From Sacculina carcini (Eukaryota; Arthropoda; Thecostraca; Sacculinidae): a stretch of 64,000 nt of DNA. The translations under genes and the position numbers were made by a program. The notes beneath the pieces are model-generated. The model saw only the letters and a program-made list of their open reading frames with translations. It did no database searches and was not told where the DNA came from. The stretch spans positions 2,422,501 through 2,486,500 of the forward strand of contig OU696582.1 of the NCBI GenBank assembly GCA_916048095.2, read 5' to 3'. Shown piece by piece: positions 54,901-64,000 of the stretch. Each line of letters starts with the position of its first letter. Position 1 is the stretch's first letter.

Positions 54901-55769
54901 ACGCTGGCTTAAAATGGCGGTGTTGATTTCCTGAAGGAAGAATGTTTTCAAGTCCTCTAAGCCTCCAGGAAAATGAAATGAGTTTGTGAGAAAGATAAAC
55001 ATCAGGTTCATCATCTGGTGCACAATACTGCTTATCACAGCTCTAGTTTGGTTTCTTAGGATTTAGGATTTAGTGGGAAATGCATTTCTGTTTAGTGGCG
55101 TGATGTTTCTTCATCTGATGTTTCTCTGGCGTTCCTTTGTTGTTATATGAGAGGAAATTTGTATTGTTATACTGCACTACTGCATCCTGGGAGGAGGCTG
55201 CTATATACAAGATCATTTGTAGATCATTTCTGGGCCAAGACAAAGCAAAGAATCATGCGCGGTTCGTTGAGCGTCACTCTCGTTTGTCTTTGACATTGCC
55301 GAATATGCCAAATTGAATGGTCGGTGTGATGCCAACGCACGATAAGCCCTTGGCATTACATTACTCAAAACGCGCACACATAATTTACACGTTTACACAG
55401 ACACAAACACAATGTAGCACAATACGCTCGAGTAGCAAACACTATCACACAACACCAAGCTAATGACTAAAGGCCCACAAACAATACAGATAGGATAGTA
55501 AGTTCATAAGTTGAATACACATACACACATACACACACGCACAGACACATACACACCCACACACACTAATATAGCCGGCTGCATTAACACACCAACAAGG
55601 AACTATACAGGGATAATGACACATGTTTATGCTAGAAACGTGCACGTTTATGCACTTTTATGATGAACGCTTATGCACGCCTTACATGAAGTACGATAAT
55701 ATACCACATCTTTTCTCCGTTTAGAAAAATTAAGCACTAATGATAATACATTAGACGATCCGGAGGTTT

Positions 55770-57890
55770 GCTGACACGAGTCGAGCGTCGCAAAACAGTA
55801 GGCGAAGCTTCATAGGTTTGTCCTTCAACTGTCGGCATCAAACCTTATAAATCTGTAATCCGCCCCGGGCTTGTATCTGCGGTGCTTCGTAGCTTAGAAG
55901 GTGACAATCCATAGTTTCCAGATACATTTTCAGTCGCTTCTCTCATATTCCGGCGTTCATTAGGGAGCTCCTCAAGTGTACGCTTGTCAGCTTCAGACGA
56001 AAATTTATCGACCGCAACATCCCCAGAAGGCGCCCTATCCCTCATAGACGGTGTCTTCTCAACTGTTCTCAAAACGAACCAAAGCGTAACTAGGATTTGT
56101 CTCGATCAGTTCGACTGGCTCCACCAATGAATCATATTTGGCTCGGATGTGTCGTTTTAGGTACACTCTGTTGTTGATGCGCAACCAACTCGAGAGCTTT
56201 ACTGCCGTGATAGACTTCCGTGGAAAGCTCAATAGTTTTTTGTGAGGGGTTCGATTGGTAGATGTGCAAAGAAGGGAACGCATAGCATGAAGCACATCGG
56301 TTAACACTACCTCCCAGTCAGAACTTTGCAATCCTCTTGGCTCAAGTGCCAGGCAGATATGCTTCCACAAAACTCCATTCTACCGTTCGCATTGCGAATT
56401 CCCTTTCGGATGGTAGGGTGTAGTAGGACTGGAGGCAACAACGTAGTTTAGGAGAAATGTCTTCACTTCGTCAGACACCTGCGATCTCCCTCGGTCAGAA
56501 TGCACAAACGATGGAACACCGAAGATAGAGAACACATCCTTCATACATCGTACAACCGTAGATGATATCGTTTCCCTGCAGGTGTAAGTAAAGGGGAACC
56601 GCTAGTACTCGTCGATAACCACGAACAGATATCATGCAGATGAAATTGAAGATTTTGGCAGCGGACCTTTAAAATCAACGCTGAGTCTCTCAAAGGACCG
56701 AAAACGTTTTTAAAAGACTCCGCGGGGGGTGGAGAGTAGGATCTCGGTTTCACTCGTGCACATATCTAACTATTTGGTATCATATGTCTCACTTCAATAA
56801 TAGAATATGGCAGGTTTTTTAACGAACAAAGTGTAACATTCGCGTCACTTCTGGATGAGCCAGCGTATATGAAATTTTTTTCTCAGCTTATTGGTATCAC
56901 AGGTGATATTGCAGCACCGGGAGAGGACTTTAGCGGCTATATTGTGCTTTCCTGATCGGTATGAGACATCGAATGAATATGGAGCCAATTCCATTTTTTA
57001 CCTGATAATTTTGTCACTTTTCACTTTGGTTGCACCTTGCTGGATCATTATGAAAGACAGTGCCTGCTAATCAGTGACTAAGTGAAAAAAAATCCAATTA
57101 GATAGTGCCTAACAGCTACAATTACAGAATACCCCTGTTTCTCAACAATTGAATACTTTTTTCCGCATTATTTATGTTTTTGCCATAAAAGCAACTGACC
57201 GACCACACTGCATTAAAGTGGCTCCCAGGGAGGAATCAGAAGCATCAGTCTCCAATGTAAAATTGAGGTCCTCGTCGATGGCAGCAGTATTCGCCTTGCA
57301 GATGTCTTCTTTGAAGTTTTGAACGCAATCTTCACCAGTGAGTTCGCCGGAAAGGAGGAACACTCAACGAGAGGACGAATTGTATTGGAGTAGTCATTAA
57401 TCCACTTCACGTAGTACGAAAAGAAGCCAAGCGCTCTCTTGAGTGACTTGTTGTCATGTGGCAATGGCATGTCCAGAAGCGACTTCATGCGATCGTCGTC
57501 AGGAGAAATGTAGCCATTTTGAATCAAGTGCCCAAGAACACCAATAGACCTCACCCCAAAATAACACTTCTTCTCGTTGAATGATAGCCGGTATTTCTTG
57601 GCGGCCTGAAGAAAACATTCCAAGTTTTCGTCGTGCTCCTCCTTTGTTCTCCCACAAACGAGTCACGTGTCGTATAGTCACATCATCAATATATACGTAT
57701 GTGGCTGCCAAGGAGTTGTCAGCAGTGAACTTATCAATCACTAGTTGGAAAGCAGCAACGCCATTTGTAACTCCAAATAGTATCCGTGTAAATTGCGGCA
57801 GCTCACCATTAATCTGGAAAGCAGTGTACGGCCTGTCATTTTCAGGTATCGGAACTTGGTGATACGCATTTGATAGATCCACGACACTGA
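55770..57890 (-). pseudogene. decayed Ty3/gypsy pol, unit 2
   Basis: Same as in unit 1: M-D-L-S-N-A-Y-H-Q-V-P-I, Y-V-Y-I-D-D near 57685, T-L-E-T-D-A-S-D-S-S-L-G-A near 57250, integrase C-terminal half (56059-56370) with T-S-T-N-R-T-P-H. About 5-7% different from unit 1 by hand counts in sample 60-nt segments. Many stops. Confidence 0.8.
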
Positions 57891-58039
57891 AATATCGGTG
57901 TTTCGCGATCGATATTGTTTACCATCTTATCGTCATTGGCCGATAAAGCTCGTGAAGCACCCCCATATCTCATTTTCGTGTTTATGTTCATGTGTGCTTA
58001 TGCCAGTTAGACGCAAAATATCATTATAAAATATAGCCA

Positions 58040-58590
58040 AAACAAATCTCACCCGAATCATTGATCTTGGATAATTTGTAGGTTATCTTAGATAAGTTAT
58101 GTTTGAATAAAATGTAATCTCAGTCCAGTGAATGTGTTTCATTCAAGAATCACGCTATTAACCACGGCCATTGAACACGTATTATCCGAGCCAACACGCT
58201 GCGTTCAAGCATTCTGTTTTGAAATCAAATTTCAAATGCTGTTTTTAAAGCTGAGTGTATTTGCGCTTTTCACGGATTTATTAATTGAATTTGCAAGAAT
58301 TCAGCGTAACATCTGTATTAACTTCCACACGTTCATAACATACACATCTTCATATTGGCTACAGGTCCCCCTTTCACGAAGGAAAGTATTAACCGCTTAG
58401 ATGCGGGGGTATCATAGCTGCCAAGCTACTCATAGTCGCCTGCTTTTTATATGATTCCAGCTTCAGGGGTCGTCACTTGTTCTACGATCACATATTTGAA
58501 GCAGCAATTGTACGACAAATTAGAGAGTGTGCTTATATTTCAATAGATTCTTCATCTAAATATCGCTTGAATTGACCAACGTCTGTAAGT
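58040..58590 (-). promoter_or_regulatory. leader block of unit 2: TATA box and structured motif
   Basis: TATAAAAAG at 58443-58451 on the minus strand, 29 nt before the motif. About 3% different from unit 1. Confidence 0.45.
58357..58422 (-). ncRNA. 66-nt structured motif, unit 2
   Basis: All stems paired (CCGC/GCGG, CTTTC/GAAAG, CCC/GGG). Differences from unit 1 lie in the first loop, in the repaired GCGG arm and at the closing base of the second hairpin. Confidence 0.45.
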
Positions 58591-58693
58591 CTTTGACACG
58601 TATCACTCGATCTTCTGCTGGTCAAATGCGGTCAAATGCGGCATCGATCAGTTAACCTAAAGCAATGCTACCATGATCGGCCCAGTGGAGGCC

Positions 58694-59101
58694 TCACCAC
58701 GGGAGAAGAGCTATCGTATCATTTTCGGGCGACAGAGGGTCGAACAAGTCATAGTTGCACGCTCCATAGATGTCGTCCTCGCCGTTGGGGGACAACAATG
58801 TGGCATTATTCAGGCTGGACACAGTTGGCTCAATGTCATGTGTCTTTTCGTCGCATGTCAGCGAGGCACATGTGGTTGTCGACAGGAAAACAGAATAATC
58901 AGTTTCAGATAGATGCGATCCGACCAAGTTAAAATGGTCCACATCATGGAAGTCATCTTCAGTGAGGTGTAGCAGCGGTAAGGTCTCTGTTTGCTGATAT
59001 TGCATGAGAAGCGTGTCATATATGGATTTGCTTGTCTTAATAATGCTCTTATTGCTTGAGTGAGCGAGTGACACTCTCGCTGATTCACGAGTGTCATTCA
59101 C
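58694..59101 (-). pseudogene. unrecognised frame Y, unit 2
   Basis: 135 codons, about 5% different from unit 1 at nucleotide level, with most differences in the first 45 codons. Same frame as frame X upstream, separated by a single TAA at 59129-59131 where unit 1 has a sense codon. Confidence 0.5.
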
Positions 59102-59128
59102 GTTGTTGTTATTGAAGTTCGTCAGTTT

Positions 59129-59944
59129 TTAAAGCCGAACAGCCTCGTCAGTGTCATTGTTCTTGGCGACGCTGTCTACGACGGGCAGTGTATTTACGGT
59201 AGTTGACGGCCGCGCACCAGACTCACATTTGTCCTTTTTTGTTGGTCCTCTATTGTTAGGCACACGTGTTGTCTTTTCTCGTGGCTCCGGTTTTATCGGT
59301 CTGTCTGATTTGACAGCCGCCGGAATCACACGGAACTTGTAGTTAGCCGGCGGTATGACTTTCTTTTTGGCCACATTCAACTGGGCATTGATATTGTCAT
59401 TCCTCGTTTCATCAATCTGTGATATGATTTCTATCTCTGGCCTTACTGCTGCAGCAGTGTTCCTTCTCAGGACGTCTGATGTGTCTTCACTTGACTTTGT
59501 GGTCGTTCTAATTCTTTTCGCTGCAGGGGACGGCGATTTGCTCGTATCACAACCAAACCGCTTCCTCTTACCAAGAAGACTGTTTAACATGGCCAGCTTT
59601 CTCATATCTCTCATGAACTGTTTTCCTCACACAATAGTCCGGGGATAGGTGCTTTTTAGAGGACATATGTTAGTAATTGTCTGGCGGGCAGTATGGCTGC
59701 TGTTGTCTATTCCAGTCGTTGATGGATGCTGATAATTTCCGTTGGAGTTATTGAGAGTTTCGCACAAGATGTTAGTGCCGGGTAAGCATATCGGTGATGA
59801 TGTCATATTCATCTCGAATTCGCTTAGCTTGATCGGAGAAAACCGCGTCTGAACGTATGAACGCTTGCGCGAAGATGTGTATTGCACAGAACACGCAACG
59901 ACATTGACAAGGTCAACGACCCAGTCACTATAATGCAAACACAT
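59129..59944 (-). pseudogene. unrecognised frame X, unit 2, with internal TGA
   Basis: Two in-frame parts, 59627-59944 and 59129-59614, separated by the same TGA as in unit 1. Basic clusters near the start of the second part. The first part lies in the same frame as the kinase relic, 112 nt downstream of its stop. Confidence 0.5.
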
Positions 59945-60055
59945 TTGTTTTTTCTCTGAGAATCACACGCTGTCATCGTATTGCCACCATGGATTTATAT
60001 AATTGATGTCGAACAAATAATTGAATATATAAATAACAAACAACAATAGATCATA

Positions 60056-60880
60056 TTAAACACTTGCCGAGTTTGACTGTCCGGCTGTCCGGCTGTCCGG
60101 ATGACAGCCCAGTCGCTCCTCCGGATACTTCTTTAGGAATTCTTTGAGGATGCTGCGCGCATTTACTGACAAAAAGCGCGGAATGTTGATGGTATCCTGG
60201 AGAATCATCCTATACAGTTCATTTATGTGTTCCTCGTTGTCCTGATCGAGTGTTTCAGAAATTTGCTCGCCAATATAGAACGGATCGCAACCAGTCAACA
60301 TATGGTACTTGAGCACGCCCAGCGCCCACCACTCCACACTAAAACCATAATCTTCGCCACGCAAAATCTCCGGCACCATGTAGTTAGGCGTGCCACAGAA
60401 ACTGGACGTCGTGTCGCCCGGTCGCACTCCTTTCTTACACATGTGGTAGTCAAAGAGCTTGATATGTCCCTCTTGGTCGATTAGCACATTGTCCAGCTTC
60501 AGGTCGCGGTAGATGATGCCCTTCTCGTGCAGAAAGTTGAGCGCCACGCAGATCTCAGCTGAATAGAACTTGGCATGCTCCTCGGGCAAGTTTTCCTGAC
60601 GATCCATGTGAAACTCGAGTTGTCCGCCGCGCACAAGCTAAATCACGAAAAACAGCCTACTGAAGCACGAGTGCAGTCTCACCAGGAACGGGTGGTTGGA
60701 CGCCGCCTCAAACACGTGCTTCTCGGTCTTTACTAAGTTGATATCCTCGGAGTTGGTGAACTGCTCGTTCTTAATCACCTTCATGGCGTACACTTGCCGA
60801 GTTTGTCGCAGCTCCGCCATCAATATCTTGCCGTAGCCGCCGCGTCCAATCACACGGATGAGCTCAAATCGGCTTGCGAG
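60056..60880 (-). pseudogene. atypical-PKC-like kinase domain relic, unit 2
   Basis: Nearly continuous: 60638-60853 ([21 protein letters not shown]) and 60056-60634 ([37 protein letters not shown]) are in one frame, split by one TAG at 60635-60637 where unit 1 has GAG. The C-lobe is about 99.5% identical to unit 1, the N-lobe about 91%. No introns. The segment between C-H-P-D-S and the usual C-terminal tail (H-P-F-F region) is missing. Confidence 0.87.
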
Positions 60881-61215
60881 TACTGAATTGGATACGCGAC
60901 CGCGTCCATAAAGTTAGCCGCCGCCCCTGCAGGAACCAGGTCCACACTGACAGTTTCAGTGCTGGTGCGGTCGATGACGAGTACCGGCGGAGGTGATGAT
61001 GCCCTAAATGAGGATGACGATGTCCTAGATGCTGGTATTCTGGTAGATTCTGATGGTTTTGGTTGGGAAAATGGCGAAATCAGCAGCGGGTTGACATAAT
61101 CGAAACCGTCAAACTCACTCTGGTCCATTTCGTCATTCTTAATAGAGTTGTCGGGTGTCAGTTCCACCGGCTCGTCGGTTAACTCGAGCGGATTCGTATT
61201 GTCTTGTCTTGGATC
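60850..61215 (-). pseudogene. aPKC-type C-terminal tail upstream of the kinase, unit 2
   Basis: Reads D-E-P-V-E-L-T-P-D-N, M-D-Q-S-E-F-D-G-F-D-Y-V-N-P-L-L, a close match to the last ~30 residues of PKC iota/zeta. Then about 60 Ser/Pro-rich residues follow, and the frame ends as the kinase begins in another frame (one-base shift between them). Confidence 0.78.
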
Positions 61216-61244
61216 CGCTAGGACAATCGAGGAGGTTCATGGAC

Positions 61245-62100
61245 AGGAGCAATCGGCGGTCATTGAGGGCCGCATTTTTTATTTTTACGCCTTTTGCCTT
61301 TTAGAATTATTTATTGATATTTATTTATTGGCCTTCACATCTATTTATTTCACCATCACCCTTATATATTTCACTGTTCCATCTTTCATATCCATTATCT
61401 AAGGTGCTTTGGCTTTCAATAGACTGGGGGGTGCCGTATGGTCCTAGAGGCCGGTACACCCCAAAACGCAAATAAACAAACAAACAAGATCATATTATAC
61501 TTCACGTTATTAATTCTTACACGCTCCTCATGGCTAATAATAAGTCAAGACCAACAACTAACAATGAATATAAATAAATAGAGAATTAATAACAATACGT
61601 ATAATAAGTAAGTGTATTAATCATAATAAAAATAAAAATAAAAATTTGATTGAATATATAACAACAACCAACATTAAATATTGGTTGGCTCCTGTTGCAG
61701 TCGTTCGGTGGTTGAATTAAAGAACATTAAATATGATTCAAGACAAAATAACAGCTAGCAATGAATAAAATTATGATTAGATAAATGTATAGTGGATCGT
61801 AAATTTATAGCGAATTTATAGCAGATGAAATAGCGGATCAGCGTATATACACATCAATAAATATCAAGAAGCAATCAGACTTACTGGCAATTCATTAATA
61901 TACACAGCCAAATTAATTGCAATTATTTAGGCATTATACTATGTGAAAAAATCAAACTACACGAAGGCAATCATATGCACAGATTCACGCAGTGTTGTTG
62001 AATACATAGAAAATCGAAAGTCGTTGTTGAATACATAGAAAGTTGTTGTATACAAAGTAGTCGCTCAGCCACACTAGAAGTATGACTCGCACTCTCTTTT
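61245..62100. other. AT-rich spacer, unit 2
   Basis: No gene. Contains CCCCAAAACGCAAATAAACA with (AAAC)n, and AT-rich repeats equivalent to 52936-53730. Confidence 0.5.
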
Positions 62101-62104
62101 TAAC

Positions 62105-62292
62105 AACAACAACAACAACAACAACAACATATATTTAATATAGCGCACATATTTATACACAGGCGCGAAAAAGACAACTGACAGGAACATCACAGCGAGC
62201 AGGGAGTAGGCACAAATAGAAAAATGAAAACACGTTTGCAAACTGGAACATGCTAGATGGCCGTTGGCTATCAGATAGCTCATCCGCCCTTG
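62105..62292 (-). repeat. SINE-like insertion specific to unit 2
   Basis: Absent from unit 1, where TTTTTAAC is followed directly by AAGATCAT. On the minus strand it ends in GCGCTATATTAAATATATG and seven or more TTG units, a microsatellite-tailed short element. Confidence 0.7.
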
Positions 62293-63374
62293 AAGATCAT
62301 GGCAGCAGGACTTGTGATGTCGAAAGCCTTCTCTAACTCGAGGAAGACGACAACAGTTGGACAGGGGTCAGTGTGCGTCGCTAATACCAGCATGCTATCG
62401 AGCCTGCCATTCCACATCTGTATACCAAAACATTTAGATGAAGGGGACCGAGCTGTCAATGCAGCCGAGCTAACACCATCCTCTCAATCTTTTTTGTTGT
62501 GCAGCTAAAAATAGATATAGGCTTAAGCTTAGTAGGTTCACTTGACTCGGATTGGCTTTATATAAGCGTTTTTCCAGGCAAATAAGTGGCAAATATTTTT
62601 CCGGGCAAATAGGCATAAATAGGTGGGACCAATAGTTGGGCAGTTACGGTCGTGTAATGATCGCTAGTTAGAGTTGGATGCACTTTCCAAGTGGCTCCTA
62701 CAGCCAGATTTTGCGACAATATAATAATAGCAAGTTGCCCAGCCTGGATATGGATGACCTCCTAGTGTTTAGCAATTATACATCGGACATTTAATCAAAC
62801 AATATTGCTAGTTGTAGACCGGTTTCATTAGTAGGCGATATTGAGTGTAGAAAAAGATGGTGAGCATTAAGGTCGCATGCTACTAGAACGCTAGAATGTT
62901 ATGCGAGAGAAGTGAGCTCGCCGATTTCTAGTTGTCGCTTTGGACTTCTAAGAATATTGTAAGCAAGATGAGGTGGAGCACCCTGTGCCAGTATTATCAC
63001 TCCATTCCCACAGTGAACAGTGGTAATTCTGGAGCGTGGTATGGAGCTTTTGGCCAGCACTGTACAACCGCGAGTGCCTTCTGTGAAAATAAGAAAATAG
63101 TGATTGTAACGCGCCACTGGCCATTGAAACTCAGCACGCATTGATGTCTCTTGGATGAGCACACAATCAATGTCCTCTTCATGAATCGCCTGCAAAATCT
63201 TATGCGTTTTTGATCGCAGTCCCTGAACGTTTCATTGCAAAACATGGAGTCCGTGGATTTGTGTTTGCTGGTTCTGCTGCAGGTCAACCTCCACACCCAT
63301 AGTTCGCATCCCTGTTTGTTTGGCAAGCAGGGTGAGGAGCTGGCGAGTCCCTCAGAGTCGTTGGTGACTGACAC
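62293..63374 (-). pseudogene. decayed LINE endonuclease and RT, unit 2
   Basis: The endonuclease begins N-V-Q-G-L-R-S-K-T-H-K-I-L and I-D-C-V-L-I-Q-E-T (about 63130-63245), with a TGA in place of the usual Trp before N-V-Q-G. RT fragment pieces lie at 62300-62500. About 8% different from unit 1 in a sampled 60-nt segment. Confidence 0.7.
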
Positions 63375-63388
63375 TGACTTAAAATGGC

Positions 63389-64000
63389 GTTGTTGATTTC
63401 CTGAAGCAAGAATGTTTTCAAGTCCTATACGCCGCCAGGAAAATGAAATGAGTTTGTGAGAAGGGTGAACATCAGGTTAATCATCTGGTGCACAATACTG
63501 CTAATCACAGCTCTAGCTTGGTTTCTTAGGATTTCGGATTTAGTGGGAAATGCATTTCTGTTTATACTAGTGGTGTGACGCTCCTTCGTCTGATGTTTCT
63601 CTGGTGTTCCTTTGTTGTTATATGAGAGGAAATGTGTATTGTTACACTGAACTACTGCATCCTGGGATGAGGCTGCTATATACAAGATCATTTGTAAATC
63701 ATTTCTGGGCTAAGACAAAGCAAATAATCATGCGCAGCTCGTTCAGCGTCACTCTCGTTTATCTTTGACATTGTCCAATAAGTGGAAATTGATTGGCTGG
63801 TGTGATGCCAACGTACGAGCAGCTCTTGGTTTTAGATTACTTAAAACGCGCACACATAATTAACACGTTTACACAGACACAAACACAATGTTGCACAATA
63901 CGCTCGAGTAGCAAAAACTATCACACAATACCAAGCCAACGACTAAATGCCCACAGACAATACAGATAGCATAGTTAGCTCATAAGATGAATACACATAC
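63389..64000. repeat. tandem array unit 3, first 0.6 kb
   Basis: Matches unit 1 (46654-47265) with one difference found by eye over about 610 bp (G/A at 47145/63880 region), and unit 2 with many. Cut by the window edge. Confidence 0.85.

Larger units (their letters stand above)
46654..54918. repeat. tandem array unit 1 (about 8.26 kb)
   Basis: The same start sequence (TTGATTTCCTGAAG) recurs at 46658, 54923 and 63393, offsets 8265 and 8470. Contents, low to high coordinate: a conserved block of unknown nature, a CA microsatellite, a decayed gypsy pol, the leader block, frames Y and X, kinase relic, AT-rich spacer, LINE endonuclease/RT relic. Confidence 0.85.
54919..63388. repeat. tandem array unit 2 (about 8.47 kb)
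   Basis: Same content and order as unit 1. Most of the 205-bp greater length comes from a SINE-like insertion at 62105-62292 and about 50 bp at 58650-58700. Divergence from unit 1 is about 5-9% in most parts and near 1% in 51.0-52.3 / 59.25-60.6 kb (hand counts). Confidence 0.85.

Overview
The window is eukaryotic, almost certainly metazoan. It holds split exons with GT-AG introns, an attractin-type receptor gene, non-LTR and LTR retrotransposons, hAT-like MITEs, tRNA-derived SINEs and very dense (CA)n, (GA)n and (TA)n microsatellites. A degenerate interstitial TTAGG-like tract near 26.9 kb leans towards an arthropod, but the species cannot be fixed from sequence alone.

Region 1 (1-27.5 kb) is a gene on the minus strand. 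Fifteen exons, from an ATG at 27540 down to an exon ending at base 35, join in consistent phase into about 950 codons: signal peptide, EGF, CUB, EGF, Kelch repeats, then PSI repeats. This is the attractin (ATRN/ATRNL1) order. The gene runs off the left edge. The C-type lectin domain that vertebrate attractin carries between PSI 2 and PSI 3 is not found. (GT)n microsatellites abut 11 of the 14 splice acceptors. The introns carry a Val-tRNA-derived SINE family, decayed LINE fragments, a 2.9 kb element with long terminal inverted repeats, Helitron-like ends and several hAT MITEs.

Region 2 (27.5-32.1 kb) has no recognised gene. It contains a 1.5 kb near-palindromic foldback element and long microsatellites.

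Region 3 (32.1-45.3 kb) is one minus-strand LINE of about 4.6 kb split by two full-length Ty3/gypsy-type LTR retrotransposons. Each has a perfect 5 bp target-site duplication and nearly identical LTRs. The LINE reading frame closes exactly when each insert and one target-site copy are removed.

Region 4 (45.3-64 kb) is a tandem array with a unit of about 8.3-8.5 kb. Two complete units and the start of a third are visible. Each unit carries, on the minus strand, a LINE endonuclease/RT remnant, an intronless atypical-PKC-like kinase relic whose C-terminal tail lies upstream of the kinase domain, two unrecognised reading frames (X and Y), a TATA-containing leader with a conserved 66-nt structured motif, and a decayed Ty3/gypsy pol. 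The divergence between units is mosaic, and the partial third unit is almost identical to the first but not to the second. This array is the most unusual part of the window. All coding parts in regions 3 and 4 carry breaks, so they are described as relics or defective elements. All divergence figures were counted by hand.
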